Shown in pieces: positions 1 through 7,744 of a stretch of DNA of 64,000 nucleotides. Below the pieces are notes generated by a model that saw only the letters and a program-made list of their open reading frames with translations, made no database searches and was not told where the DNA came from. Position 1 is the first letter of the stretch, and every line of letters starts with the position of its first letter. Position numbers and translations under genes: made by a program. The stretch comes from Bdellovibrio sp. 22V. Its GTDB lineage: Bacteria > Bdellovibrionota > Bdellovibrionia > Bdellovibrionales > Bdellovibrionaceae. The stretch is from NCBI RefSeq assembly GCF_030169785.1, contig NZ_CP125854.1, positions 3,410,001 to 3,474,000 of the forward strand, given 5' to 3'.

Positions 1-411
1 CGTACGCTCGGGCTCGGCATCGCTGATCATCGTCGCCATTTGTGCAGGCACGATCTGCCAGGACAAACCGTATTTATCACGAAGCCAGCCGCACTCTTCA
101 ATGGCGCCGCCGTCGGCAGAAAGTTTTTCCCAAAGCGTGTCGATCTCTTTTTGATTTTCGCAATTCACCATCAGAGAGATCGCATGTGAGAATTGAAAAA
201 CAGGGCCGCCATTGATCGCTACAAAATCCTGCCCCTCCAATTGAAAGTCGATGGTCATCACCGAACCCTCAGGCATTCCGGAAGCTTTCGCTCCTGATAC
301 GCCATAACGAGCGACTTTTTTTATGCGTGAGTTGCGAAATACAGAAAGGTAAAAACGGACCGCGTCTTCGGCGTTATTATCAAACCATAGATTGGGAACG
401 ATCTTCTGCAT
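1..411 (-). CDS. VOC-fold (PhnB-like) protein, 3' end outside window
   Basis: The frame is open from the window edge to an ATG at 411, preceded on the minus strand by a good ribosome site (CAGGAGAG). The 137 visible residues begin MQKIVPNLWFDNNAEDAVRF, followed by a Phe-Tyr/Ser stretch, a VMTIDFQLEGQ strand and an FVAINGGP strand. This is the pattern of the PhnB / '3-demethylubiquinone-9 3-methyltransferase' branch of the glyoxalase/bleomycin-resistance (VOC) fold, usually about 150-160 residues long. Members are small cytosolic metal-binding or ligand-binding proteins, often without known substrate, and the old methyltransferase name is misleading. The C-terminus lies beyond position 1. No operon partner is visible inside the window. 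Confidence 0.85.
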   Translation of the reverse strand, partial: MQKIVPNLWFDNNAEDAVRFYLSVFRNSRIKKVARYGVSGAKASGMPEGSVMTIDFQLEGQDFVAINGGPVFQFSHAISLMVNCENQKEIDTLWEKLSADGGAIEECGWLRDKYGLSWQIVPAQMATMISDAEPERT

Positions 412-601
412 AAGGCTCTCCTGTTGAGTCCAGAATAAAGCACAAACGAGTTTCAGAAGAATATGTACTTCGCCATCCTCCCCCCGGGAATTTCCAAATT
501 CGGACCGGTAATTATTAAGGCCTATAGAGTGTGTGTTGCAAAAATGCGTACACATTCTGCGAAATACCGACGTAGCTATGTAACCTTAACTACATTTTCA
601 C

Positions 602-629
602 CTCTTGAACTCCGATAAATATTCAAGAG
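602..629 (+). repeat. 8-bp hairpin just before the 645 ribosome site
   Basis: CTCTTGAA (602-609) and TTCAAGAG (622-629) are perfect inverted arms with a 12-base loop. They sit immediately upstream of the TAAGGAG ribosome site at about 632-637. A role in message stability or start-site access for the downstream small gene is only a possibility. Confidence 0.45.
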
Positions 630-644
630 ATTAAGGAGCTCATT

Positions 645-989
645 TTGGTACGTCTTGTTTTAGTGCTATTGCTGTCATATTGCATGGGCGCGTGCACCTT
701 ATCTGCAGAACTTTTGCAGCAAGCCAGCCAGTTTAAAGACGTTCCAGACGCGTCCTCTCCGGATTCATCCACTGTCGACGTCCCTGCCATCGTGACACGG
801 GAGAAAGGCCATCTCGTGGCTCTTCCGCGCACGAGAGTTTATCTTACCGAGAGTGTCCCGGGTCTGACATTCGCGGCAAAAACCCTGGCCATGTCTAAGT
901 TGGGCACGAGTGAAACGTCTTTGCAAAAACTTACGCAGTACAGTCGTGGCCGCCTTCGCGGCCGAGGACGCGCACATGCTCCGCACTAA
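645..989 (+). CDS. possible small exported lipoprotein
   Basis: The 114-residue frame starts at TTG 645, seven bases after a good TAAGGAG ribosome site. It begins MVRLVLVLLLSYCMGACTLS, which resembles a lipoprotein signal peptide with a Cys near residue 17. The body is Ser/Asp-rich and matches no family I know. The last 15 residues (RGRLRGRGRAHAPH) are odd and are encoded by a GC-rich palindrome (about 950-962). The neighbouring frame there reads more like normal protein, so a frameshift near 940 is possible. The stop runs directly into a terminator-like hairpin. The case rests on the signal-like N-terminus, ribosome site and terminator. Confidence 0.5.
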   Translation: MVRLVLVLLLSYCMGACTLSAELLQQASQFKDVPDASSPDSSTVDVPAIVTREKGHLVALPRTRVYLTESVPGLTFAAKTLAMSKLGTSETSLQKLTQYSRGRLRGRGRAHAPH

Positions 990-1011
990 AACGCGCCGTC
1001 GGGCGCGTTTT
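988..1011 (+). terminator. hairpin terminator after the small lipoprotein gene
   Basis: AAAACGCGCC (988-997) pairs perfectly with GGCGCGTTTT (1002-1011) across a GTCG loop. It overlaps the TAA stop of the 645 gene. The run of T is only four long, so intrinsic termination is likely but not textbook. By symmetry it could act on either strand. Confidence 0.7.
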
Positions 1012-1130
1012 ACCGCGGGCACAACCTCGCCCCTTTTCTTAATTAAATTTTCTTTGGTGATAATATTTTTGGATATTTTTGTTTCTAGATTGTTTTTTGT
1101 TTATTTGGCATTCTTTGGTTAGGAGAGGTT

Positions 1131-1676
1131 ATGTTTTTTAAGGATCTTGGTGATGGGTTTTCTGTTCGTGAGGTTTCTGCGGCGGAGTTGAGGGCTTGTT
1201 TGGCGCAAAATTTTGATTCTGTTTTTTCTAATAGGTTGGAAGTGGAGTCTGTGGCGGCTGAGAATGTGTCCAAGATGGAGAAGTTGGCTGAGCGGCGTAA
1301 AGCAGATCAGCGATTTACTTTGCGCATGGGTGTTTTCCATCAAGATCAAATGGTCGGATGGCATTTTGGTCACGCGACGGACGCTGAGACATACTATATG
1401 CAGAATTCTGCGGTATTACCTGAATACCGAGGCAAAGGACTTTATGGGGAGCTTCTTCACTGTGTGCTCGAAAAAGTAAAAATGGAGGAGTTTCAGGTCG
1501 TCACCAGCATTCATCATCCTAACAACCCTGCGGTTTTGATTCCGAAGTTAAAAGCAGGGTTCATAATAGCGGGGATGCATTTCCATGAGCGCTTTCGCTC
1601 CCTCGTCGAGCTTCGATATATTTACGATCAGGAGCGCCGTAAGAGGTTTCATCGCAGCCTAGGTTTGGAGTTTTAG
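1131..1676 (+). CDS. GNAT-family N-acetyltransferase
   Basis: This 181-residue protein starts at ATG 1131 after TTAGGAGAGGTT, a strong ribosome site. The acetyl-CoA pyrophosphate-binding motif is clear: AVLPEYRGKGLYGELL, with R100-G-K-G103, preceded by the beta-strand of residues 87-95 and followed by a long helix. An HHPNNPAV segment and a conserved-looking Phe/Ile C-terminal strand complete a GNAT fold. The acceptor substrate cannot be read from the sequence; RimJ/RimL-like or small-molecule acetylation are both open. The first 50 or so codons are remarkably poor in C on this strand, unlike the rest of the gene. It lies 99 bases upstream of ileS on the same strand. Confidence 0.85.
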   Translation: MFFKDLGDGFSVREVSAAELRACLAQNFDSVFSNRLEVESVAAENVSKMEKLAERRKADQRFTLRMGVFHQDQMVGWHFGHATDAETYYMQNSAVLPEYRGKGLYGELLHCVLEKVKMEEFQVVTSIHHPNNPAVLIPKLKAGFIIAGMHFHERFRSLVELRYIYDQERRKRFHRSLGLEF

Positions 1677-1775
1677 GCAAAAATCGCGTTGCCACATTGC
1701 GCTATAAATGTCGAGGTCCAAGTAGGTCTGAAAAGGGTGAAAATTTGTCGAAAACCTGATAGATATTGGGGACCT

Positions 1776-4700
1776 ATGACAAATGCAAACAACACCCGTA
1801 CACCTTATAATCCCGTAAAACCTGATGTCCAACTTGCGAAGCAAGAAGAGACGATTTTGGATTTTTGGGATCAAGAGAAAATTTTTGCTCAGACTTTGGA
1901 AACTCAGGGCAAAAAGACATACAACTTCTATGACGGGCCTCCGTTTGCGACGGGTCTTCCTCACTATGGGCACTTGCTTGCCGGTGTTTTGAAAGACGTT
2001 GTTCCTCGTTATTGGACGATGAAAGGCTACTCGGTGCCTCGTCGTTTTGGTTGGGACTGTCACGGTCTTCCTGTTGAGTACGAAATCAACAAGACTCACA
2101 AAATCGAAAGCCGTAAAGACGTTTTCAAAATGGGTGTCGCGAATTACAACGACGCTTGCCGCTCTATCGTTAAACGATACTCAACAGAATGGAAAACGAC
2201 AGTTCGTAGAGTCGGTCGCTGGGTTGACATGGAAAAACCTTACTTCACGATGGACGTTGAGTTCATGCAAAGTGTGTGGTGGGTGTTCCAACAGCTTTTC
2301 CAAAAAGGTTTGATCTACGAAGGCTACAAAGTTGTTCCTTACTCTGTTGGTATCTCGACATCACTTTCAAACTTTGAGGCGAATCAGAACTACAAAATGG
2401 TTCAAGATCCCGCAATCACAGTGATGTTCAAGTTGATCAATCAACAAGACACTTCGGTGCTTGCTTGGACGACGACCCCTTGGACTCTTCCTTCCAACTT
2501 GGCGTTGGCAGTGGGAGTTGATATCGACTACGTCAAAGTTCAAGAAAAAGCGACGGGCCGTAAATTGATTCTGGCGCAAGCCTTGCTTCCGTCTGTGTTT
2601 AAAAAACCGGATGAGGAAGTAGAAGTTCTGAAAATGATGAAAGGGCAAGAGCTTGTCGGTCTGACTTACGAGCCGCTTTTCCCTTACTTCGGTGATCGCG
2701 CGGATAAAGGGGCGTTCCGTATTATTACTTCCGATCACGTAACGACGGACAGTGGTACGGGTGTGGTTCACATGGCGCCTGCATTCGGTGAAGAGGACTA
2801 CTATGCGTGCGCGAAAGCAGGTATCCCGCTTGTTAATCCTGTCGATGACGACGGTATGTTCACAAGTGAAGTTCCGGACTACGCTGGTAAGCGCGTGAAA
2901 GACGCGGATAAAGATATCATCTCGGATTTGAAAAAACGCGGAAATCTTTTCAAACAAGATACGATCCAACATAGTTACCCATTCTGTTATCGCTCAGACA
3001 CTCCGCTGATCTATCGGGCGGTTTCGTCTTGGTTTGTTGCGGTTGAGAAAATCAAAGAGAACTTGGTTGCGAATAATAAAAATACGACATGGGTTCCGGA
3101 TCATCTTCGTGATGGTCGTTTCGGTAACTGGCTTGAAGGCGCTCGTGACTGGGCGATCTCTCGTAACCGTTTCTGGGGAACTCCACTTCCGATCTGGAGA
3201 AACGCTGAAGGTGAAGTGATCTGTGTTGGCTCGCGTGAAGAGCTTGAAAAACTCTCTGGCCAAAAAGTCGAAGATCTTCACATCGAGTTTGTGGATAAAA
3301 TCACAATTCCTTCGCCGACAGGTAAATCTCCATTGAAACGCGTTGATGGCGTTTTGGACTGCTGGTTTGAATCAGGTTCCATGCCTTACGCGCAGTGGGG
3401 CTTCCCGAATGCGAATGTAGAAGAGTTTAAGAAAGCTTTCCCTGCGGATTTTATCGCGGAAGGTTTGGATCAAACGCGCGGTTGGTTCTATACGTTGTCG
3501 ATCATCGGCACAGCTTTGTTCAATCAAGCGCCTTTCAAAAACGTCGTCGTGAACGGTCTTGTGCTTGCTGAAGACGGCCGCAAGATGTCTAAGAGTTTGA
3601 AGAACTACCCAGATCCGATGGAAGTTTTGAATCAGCATGGTGCGGATGCTTTGCGTTTGTACCTGATCGACTCTCCGGTTGTGAAAGCGCAAGAGTTGAA
3701 GTTCTCTGAAAAAGGCGTTTACGATATCGTTCGTAAAATCTTGCTCAGATGGTGGAACTCTTATTCGTTCTTTGCCAACTACGCGAACATCGACGGCTTC
3801 GTTCCAAAAGGGGATGCAAAAAAATCTCCGAACATCTTGGATCAGTGGGTTCTTTCTCGTTTGAACGGTTTGATCGCAAACACGCACAAAGAGATGGACG
3901 CTTATCGCTTGTACAACGTTGTTCCGCATCTTCTTCAGTTCATCGAAGATTTGACGAATACGTACATCCGTTTCAATCGTTCGTTGTTCTGGCAAGACGG
4001 CATGCCTGAAACGAAACGCTATGCTTATGAAACTTTGCACGAAGTTCTTGTGACGTTGGCGCGTTTGATGGCTCCATTTGCACCGTTCATGTCTGAAGTG
4101 ACTTATAAAAACTTGGCGCAAGTCCTTCCGAATAAGAAAGACTCTGTTCACTTGGAAAGCTTCCCGAAAGAAGATCTTTCTATGCTTCGTCCTGAATTGG
4201 AAGAGGCCGTGAAAGCAATGGATACTCTTGTGACCTTGGGACGTAATCACCGCGAGAAGATCGCCGTGAAAGCGAAGATCCCACTTAATGAAATCAAAAT
4301 CATCCACAGAAATCCGGAACTTTTGAAAACGCTTAAGATGTTTGAACCGTTCTTCATCGACGAATTGAACTTCCGTAAAGTGACGTACGATTCTCACGAA
4401 GATCAATACGTGCAAGTGACCGCGAAAGCGAACTTCCCAGTTTTGGGTAAACGTCTTGGTTCTAAGATGAAAGCCGTTGGCGGAGCGATTCAGAAATTGG
4501 ATTTAGCTTCTATCTTAAAACTTGAAAACGGTGAGACGATTCAGGTTGAAGGCGAAGACATCCAGTTGTCTGACGTTGAAATCCGTCGTGCTCCGAAAGG
4601 TGACAACGCGAATTTGTCCGTTCACCAAATCGTGTCTATCGAAGTCGATCCGACGGTGACTCCAGAGCAAGAACGTGAAGGTCTGGCTCGCGAGATCATG

Positions 4701-4949
4701 CGTAAAATCCAAGTGGCTCGTAAATCCGCAGACTTCAAGCTTGATGACAAAATCACTCTAGAAATCGCTTGTACGACGGCTTTGCGTGAGGCTTTGGAAG
4801 CTCATAAAGACATGATCGTGACAGAAACTTTGACGAAGAATTTGAATGTGATGGATGTGGCGGCTGATCCAAAAGGCACGCATACAGAAGCTTCAGATAT
4901 CGATGGCGAAGTGATTAAAGTCGGTGTGACCGCTCTTCCTCGCGCGTGA
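1776..4949 (+). CDS. ileS: isoleucine--tRNA ligase
   Basis: IleRS charges tRNA-Ile with isoleucine in the cytosol. The class I signatures are both present: HYGH at residues 63-66 (within GLPHYGHLLAGVLKDVVPRY) and KMSKS at about 603-607 (DGRKMSKSLKNYPDP). Between them lies the CP1 editing domain with a TTTPWTLPSNLAL segment. At 1057 residues it is longer than the roughly 940-residue bacterial type 1 enzyme and shows no C-terminal CxxC zinc finger, so it resembles the eukaryote-like type 2 form often linked with lower mupirocin sensitivity. That classification is inference. I chose ATG 1776 because family homology begins there; the frame is open back to a TTG at 1689. The GTG of trmO overlaps its stop codon. 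Confidence 0.97.
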   Translation: MTNANNTRTPYNPVKPDVQLAKQEETILDFWDQEKIFAQTLETQGKKTYNFYDGPPFATGLPHYGHLLAGVLKDVVPRYWTMKGYSVPRRFGWDCHGLPVEYEINKTHKIESRKDVFKMGVANYNDACRSIVKRYSTEWKTTVRRVGRWVDMEKPYFTMDVEFMQSVWWVFQQLFQKGLIYEGYKVVPYSVGISTSLSNFEANQNYKMVQDPAITVMFKLINQQDTSVLAWTTTPWTLPSNLALAVGVDIDYVKVQEKATGRKLILAQALLPSVFKKPDEEVEVLKMMKGQELVGLTYEPLFPYFGDRADKGAFRIITSDHVTTDSGTGVVHMAPAFGEEDYYACAKAGIPLVNPVDDDGMFTSEVPDYAGKRVKDADKDIISDLKKRGNLFKQDTIQHSYPFCYRSDTPLIYRAVSSWFVAVEKIKENLVANNKNTTWVPDHLRDGRFGNWLEGARDWAISRNRFWGTPLPIWRNAEGEVICVGSREELEKLSGQKVEDLHIEFVDKITIPSPTGKSPLKRVDGVLDCWFESGSMPYAQWGFPNANVEEFKKAFPADFIAEGLDQTRGWFYTLSIIGTALFNQAPFKNVVVNGLVLAEDGRKMSKSLKNYPDPMEVLNQHGADALRLYLIDSPVVKAQELKFSEKGVYDIVRKILLRWWNSYSFFANYANIDGFVPKGDAKKSPNILDQWVLSRLNGLIANTHKEMDAYRLYNVVPHLLQFIEDLTNTYIRFNRSLFWQDGMPETKRYAYETLHEVLVTLARLMAPFAPFMSEVTYKNLAQVLPNKKDSVHLESFPKEDLSMLRPELEEAVKAMDTLVTLGRNHREKIAVKAKIPLNEIKIIHRNPELLKTLKMFEPFFIDELNFRKVTYDSHEDQYVQVTAKANFPVLGKRLGSKMKAVGGAIQKLDLASILKLENGETIQVEGEDIQLSDVEIRRAPKGDNANLSVHQIVSIEVDPTVTPEQEREGLAREIMRKIQVARKSADFKLDDKITLEIACTTALREALEAHKDMIVTETLTKNLNVMDVAADPKGTHTEASDIDGEVIKVGVTALPRA

Positions 4950-5692
4950 AAAAGCTCGGGGAAGAATTCTCATTCTCTGCCATAGGCGTTGTCAGGACTC
5001 CGTTCAAAGACAAGTTCGGAGTTCCGCGGCAGCCGGGTCTTGCGGCACAGGCCAAAGGGGTGATTAAACTCAACCCCGATCCCGATCTCATCACGGCTCT
5101 TAAAAGTCTCGAAGAATTCAGTCATTTGTGGATTGTGTTCGTGTTTCATGAACATGGCGGAAGAAACTGGAAGCCGAGCATTCGTCCACCGCGCTTAGGT
5201 GGCAATCGCAAAGTCGGTGTTCTGGCTTCTCGCTCTCCACATCGTCCTAATCCGATTGGTATCTCTGCTGTTTCAATAGAAAGTATTGATCTCGAAGCGG
5301 CCGGTGGTCCCGAGATCTCTGTTGGCGGAGTGGATCTTATCGATGGAACTCCGGTCTTGGATATTAAACCCTACATTCCTTATGCAGATGCAATTCCCGA
5401 GGCAAAAGCGGGATGGGCGTCTGAACCGATTCCTCGCTTTGAAGTGAAGTTTTCTGACGCAGCGGAAGCGGAAATCAAAAAGCGCGATCCGCAAGGAGAT
5501 AAAAATCTGCGGGCTTTGATCATCAACATCCTTGAATTGGACCCTCGCCCGGCCTTTCAAAAACGTCAAGCTCCTGTGACAGATGAAAAAACGTGGGGAA
5601 GTCGCTATGGGTTTGACGTCATCGGTAACGACGTAAAATACGAAATCCGCGAAGGCTATTTCTTCGTTTACGATTTAGGTTATCAGAAATAA
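4946..5692 (+). CDS. trmO: tRNA m6t6A37 methyltransferase TrmO (TsaA family)
   Basis: TrmO uses S-adenosylmethionine to N6-methylate threonylcarbamoyladenosine at position 37 of certain tRNAs, mainly tRNA-Thr reading ACY codons. The 248-residue protein carries the family landmarks: an N-terminal AIGVVRTPF strand, GVPRQPGL at 25-32, and SRSPHRPNPIG at 95-105, followed by VDLIDGTPVLDIKPYIPYAD. This is the standard bacterial length with the C-terminal extension (FDVIGNDVKYEI). It begins with GTG inside the ileS stop (GTGA), so it is probably translated by coupling to ileS, an apt pairing of two tRNA enzymes. The C-terminal substrate-recognition part is less conserved. Confidence 0.93.
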   Translation: MKKLGEEFSFSAIGVVRTPFKDKFGVPRQPGLAAQAKGVIKLNPDPDLITALKSLEEFSHLWIVFVFHEHGGRNWKPSIRPPRLGGNRKVGVLASRSPHRPNPIGISAVSIESIDLEAAGGPEISVGGVDLIDGTPVLDIKPYIPYADAIPEAKAGWASEPIPRFEVKFSDAAEAEIKKRDPQGDKNLRALIINILELDPRPAFQKRQAPVTDEKTWGSRYGFDVIGNDVKYEIREGYFFVYDLGYQK

Positions 5693-5702
5693 CCGAATGG
5701 TT

Positions 5703-6539
5703 TTATCCAAAATAGAGATGCGGATCTTCGAAACAGCGCTCAAAGATTTTTTGTAAAGCTGCCGCGTGAACGCCATCCATAAAACGGTGGTCGAAGGTCA
5801 CGCCGATCCTGGCAACGGGACGGGCTTCCACAGTTCCCTCAGATGTGACCCAAGGACGTTGTTTGATTTGTCCTACGGTCAACAAGATAGGAACTTTCGT
5901 ATACGTCACAAGGGGAGCCCACGCGGTATCCCCGCCCATGCCGCCAATGTTTGTGATCATGATAGAGCCGAAGGCGTCGCGTGGCATTCCAGCCCACGTC
6001 AGATTGATTCCCAAGTCATAGTTTAGAAAAGAAGCGATATTAAGAACCGTGCGAATGAAAAACCACGGCACCCATTTCAGGGCGTCTACGGACTTCGTAA
6101 GTTCACTTTCAATTCCATCTTTGATAGAGCGGGAATTTTCGGTAAGAGCTTGCGCGATTTGCACGGCGCTGAGATTTTCTGCCTGGCGGACCACCACACC
6201 AGTAAGGTTGGCTTTACCGACAGGATCGTTAGGATTACCAGGAACATTCACTTGATAAAAAAGGTCGACATGTTCGCGCAGATAAATGCGATTAAAGCGG
6301 ATCATGCCGTTGATTTCGGGCCGCTCTTTCATCGCAATCGCGGCGGCTTTTCCCACAAGATGCGAAACCGTGATCTTCACACCTGTAGAGGCTTCTTTTT
6401 CTTTGATATAGGCCAAAGCTTTGCTCATGTCGATTTCGAGCAATCCATAAACTGAGGGATCTCCGGCAGTACGCCACGAGCCCATCGCGATTTTACGAAA
6501 CGCGGATCCACCTTTTGAAAGTCGCAGTTTTGGCTTCAT
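5703..6539 (-). CDS. stand-alone 2-oxoacid dehydrogenase-type acyltransferase domain
   Basis: The 278-residue protein matches the catalytic core of E2 acyltransferases (chloramphenicol-acetyltransferase fold). It has the SHLVGKAAAIAM helix, the FGSIMITNIGGMGG strand-turn, and the active-site FDHRFMDG near the end, with His251 and Asp255 of the HxxxDG motif. There is no lipoyl domain or subunit-binding domain, whereas real E2 subunits are 400-600 residues, and no E1/E3 gene lies nearby. Its acyl carrier may therefore be coenzyme A or a separate protein. A stretch at about 158-178 (LKWVPWFFIRTVLNIASFLN) is hydrophobic and may touch the membrane. The ribosome site before ATG 6539 is weak. It is convergent with trmO, 10 bases apart. 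Confidence 0.8.
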   Translation of the reverse strand: MKPKLRLSKGGSAFRKIAMGSWRTAGDPSVYGLLEIDMSKALAYIKEKEASTGVKITVSHLVGKAAAIAMKERPEINGMIRFNRIYLREHVDLFYQVNVPGNPNDPVGKANLTGVVVRQAENLSAVQIAQALTENSRSIKDGIESELTKSVDALKWVPWFFIRTVLNIASFLNYDLGINLTWAGMPRDAFGSIMITNIGGMGGDTAWAPLVTYTKVPILLTVGQIKQRPWVTSEGTVEARPVARIGVTFDHRFMDGVHAAALQKIFERCFEDPHLYFG

Positions 6540-6586
6540 AAAAAAAGACTAACAGCTTGTTCGTCATGAAGCAAACCGCCGCGGAT

Positions 6587-7432
6587 TTATTCCTTTGGCA
6601 GTGTTGCGATAAACTTCTTTCCTGTTTCGGAAAGATGGGTAAAGCGAATGCCATAACGGATGTAAACGTTCTCCGCTCCGGGAAGCTTTACTTTTCGAAC
6701 AGAGACGACTACGCCTTTGGCGTCGAATTTATTATCTGTGATGCTGTCGCTGAATTTGATCATCAGGGTTTCATTCAGGTCGCATTTTGCCGTTCGAACG
6801 ATGAGACCCATTCCGGTTCGTGAAACATCCGGGCAGAAAACTTGAAAACCACTGCCTTTACTGGAAAGAGCGATAAAAACTTTACCACAATTAAAACGTG
6901 GAGACTTGCGGCGCATCTTTACGTCAGGAAGCTTTTCACCAGAAATCTGCTTATAGTTTTCCAAAGATTTCGGAGAGAACTCTTCCCAGTCGATCAGTTT
7001 CTGCCAAGGTCCCTGCGGGCTCTTCGAGATCAAACTCGTCTCGGACAGCTTATGCTCGTGAACTAACGCTAAAATTTCCAAATACTTCAAAGGGTGGTCG
7101 CCGCGATTTTTTTCGTACCAATAAACGGGTGTAAGGATGGGAAAATTTTCTGGAGTGATAAACGCAGGTACTTGCGTGTCTTCGTTGACGTCGCTGATCA
7201 AACCGACCGCGACGTGATCGCCGTAATCGTTTTCGGAAGAGTCGCCGTCCCCGTCACTTTCTAAGTCAGAAAAGTCTGGATGTTGTGCGAGCATCATCCA
7301 TTCACCGGTTTGATTATTAAGGATCATATCGAAAAGACTGATTTTTCCTGAGCGAACGCCATCGATGACGTTTTTCTCCGTCAGAGGTCCTAGTTTTTGT
7401 TTTCCTGTCGTTAAGTAATACCCAGATGTCAT
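6587..7432 (-). CDS. GYF_2 / PilZ domain protein
   Basis: The protein is 281 residues from the ATG at 7432, which has a CGGAGA ribosome site; the frame extends 54 codons further but without support. Residues 4-50 (GYYLTTGKQKLGPLTEKNV, then W45) form a GYF_2-like domain, and residues 104-150 look like a second, weaker copy ending GPWQKLIDWEEF. An acidic linker (about 55-72) separates them. The C-terminal 100 residues are a PilZ domain with RKSPR (R175-R179, the RxxxR motif) and DVSRTG (202-207, the D/NxSxxG motif), the residues that bind cyclic di-GMP. It is therefore a likely c-di-GMP effector, with the GYF repeats as the partner-binding part; the partner is unknown. Confidence 0.85.
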   Translation of the reverse strand: MTSGYYLTTGKQKLGPLTEKNVIDGVRSGKISLFDMILNNQTGEWMMLAQHPDFSDLESDGDGDSSENDYGDHVAVGLISDVNEDTQVPAFITPENFPILTPVYWYEKNRGDHPLKYLEILALVHEHKLSETSLISKSPQGPWQKLIDWEEFSPKSLENYKQISGEKLPDVKMRRKSPRFNCGKVFIALSSKGSGFQVFCPDVSRTGMGLIVRTAKCDLNETLMIKFSDSITDNKFDAKGVVVSVRKVKLPGAENVYIRYGIRFTHLSETGKKFIATLPKE

Positions 7433-7744
7433 ATAAGTCTCCGTCAACAAGTACGTTTCAAAGGTTGGAGATTCCACATGCTTTTTCGGTAATTTCGGGA
7501 TGCTTCTTAATGGAATGCCGTGGATCGTTTCACTCTGAGACGAAAACACCCAGCTTCGAAGCGCGCAGATATGAATCCACTCTGATTCGATCAATTCACT
7601 ATAGTTTGTTCACGCGTCTTCTGTCGGGAAAGGGGAAAAATTTGCCGACGCCAAAGTCCGATTTTTTTCGCAAGCTTAATGAACTTCACTGGTTACGAAA
7701 TTCCTCTTGTAGGTTTGTCAAAGCACAATCCTTTAGGAGGAATA

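Noticed and set aside
910-1122. Plus-strand frame of 70 residues after 910
   Set aside because: It runs through the terminator at 988-1011 and lacks a ribosome site, though its first half hints at a frameshift in the 645 gene.
3372-4415. Long minus-strand open frame (347 residues) inside ileS
   Set aside because: It is antisense to a strongly conserved gene, has no ribosome site, and its Arg/His/Phe-rich protein is typical of the shadow of codon bias.
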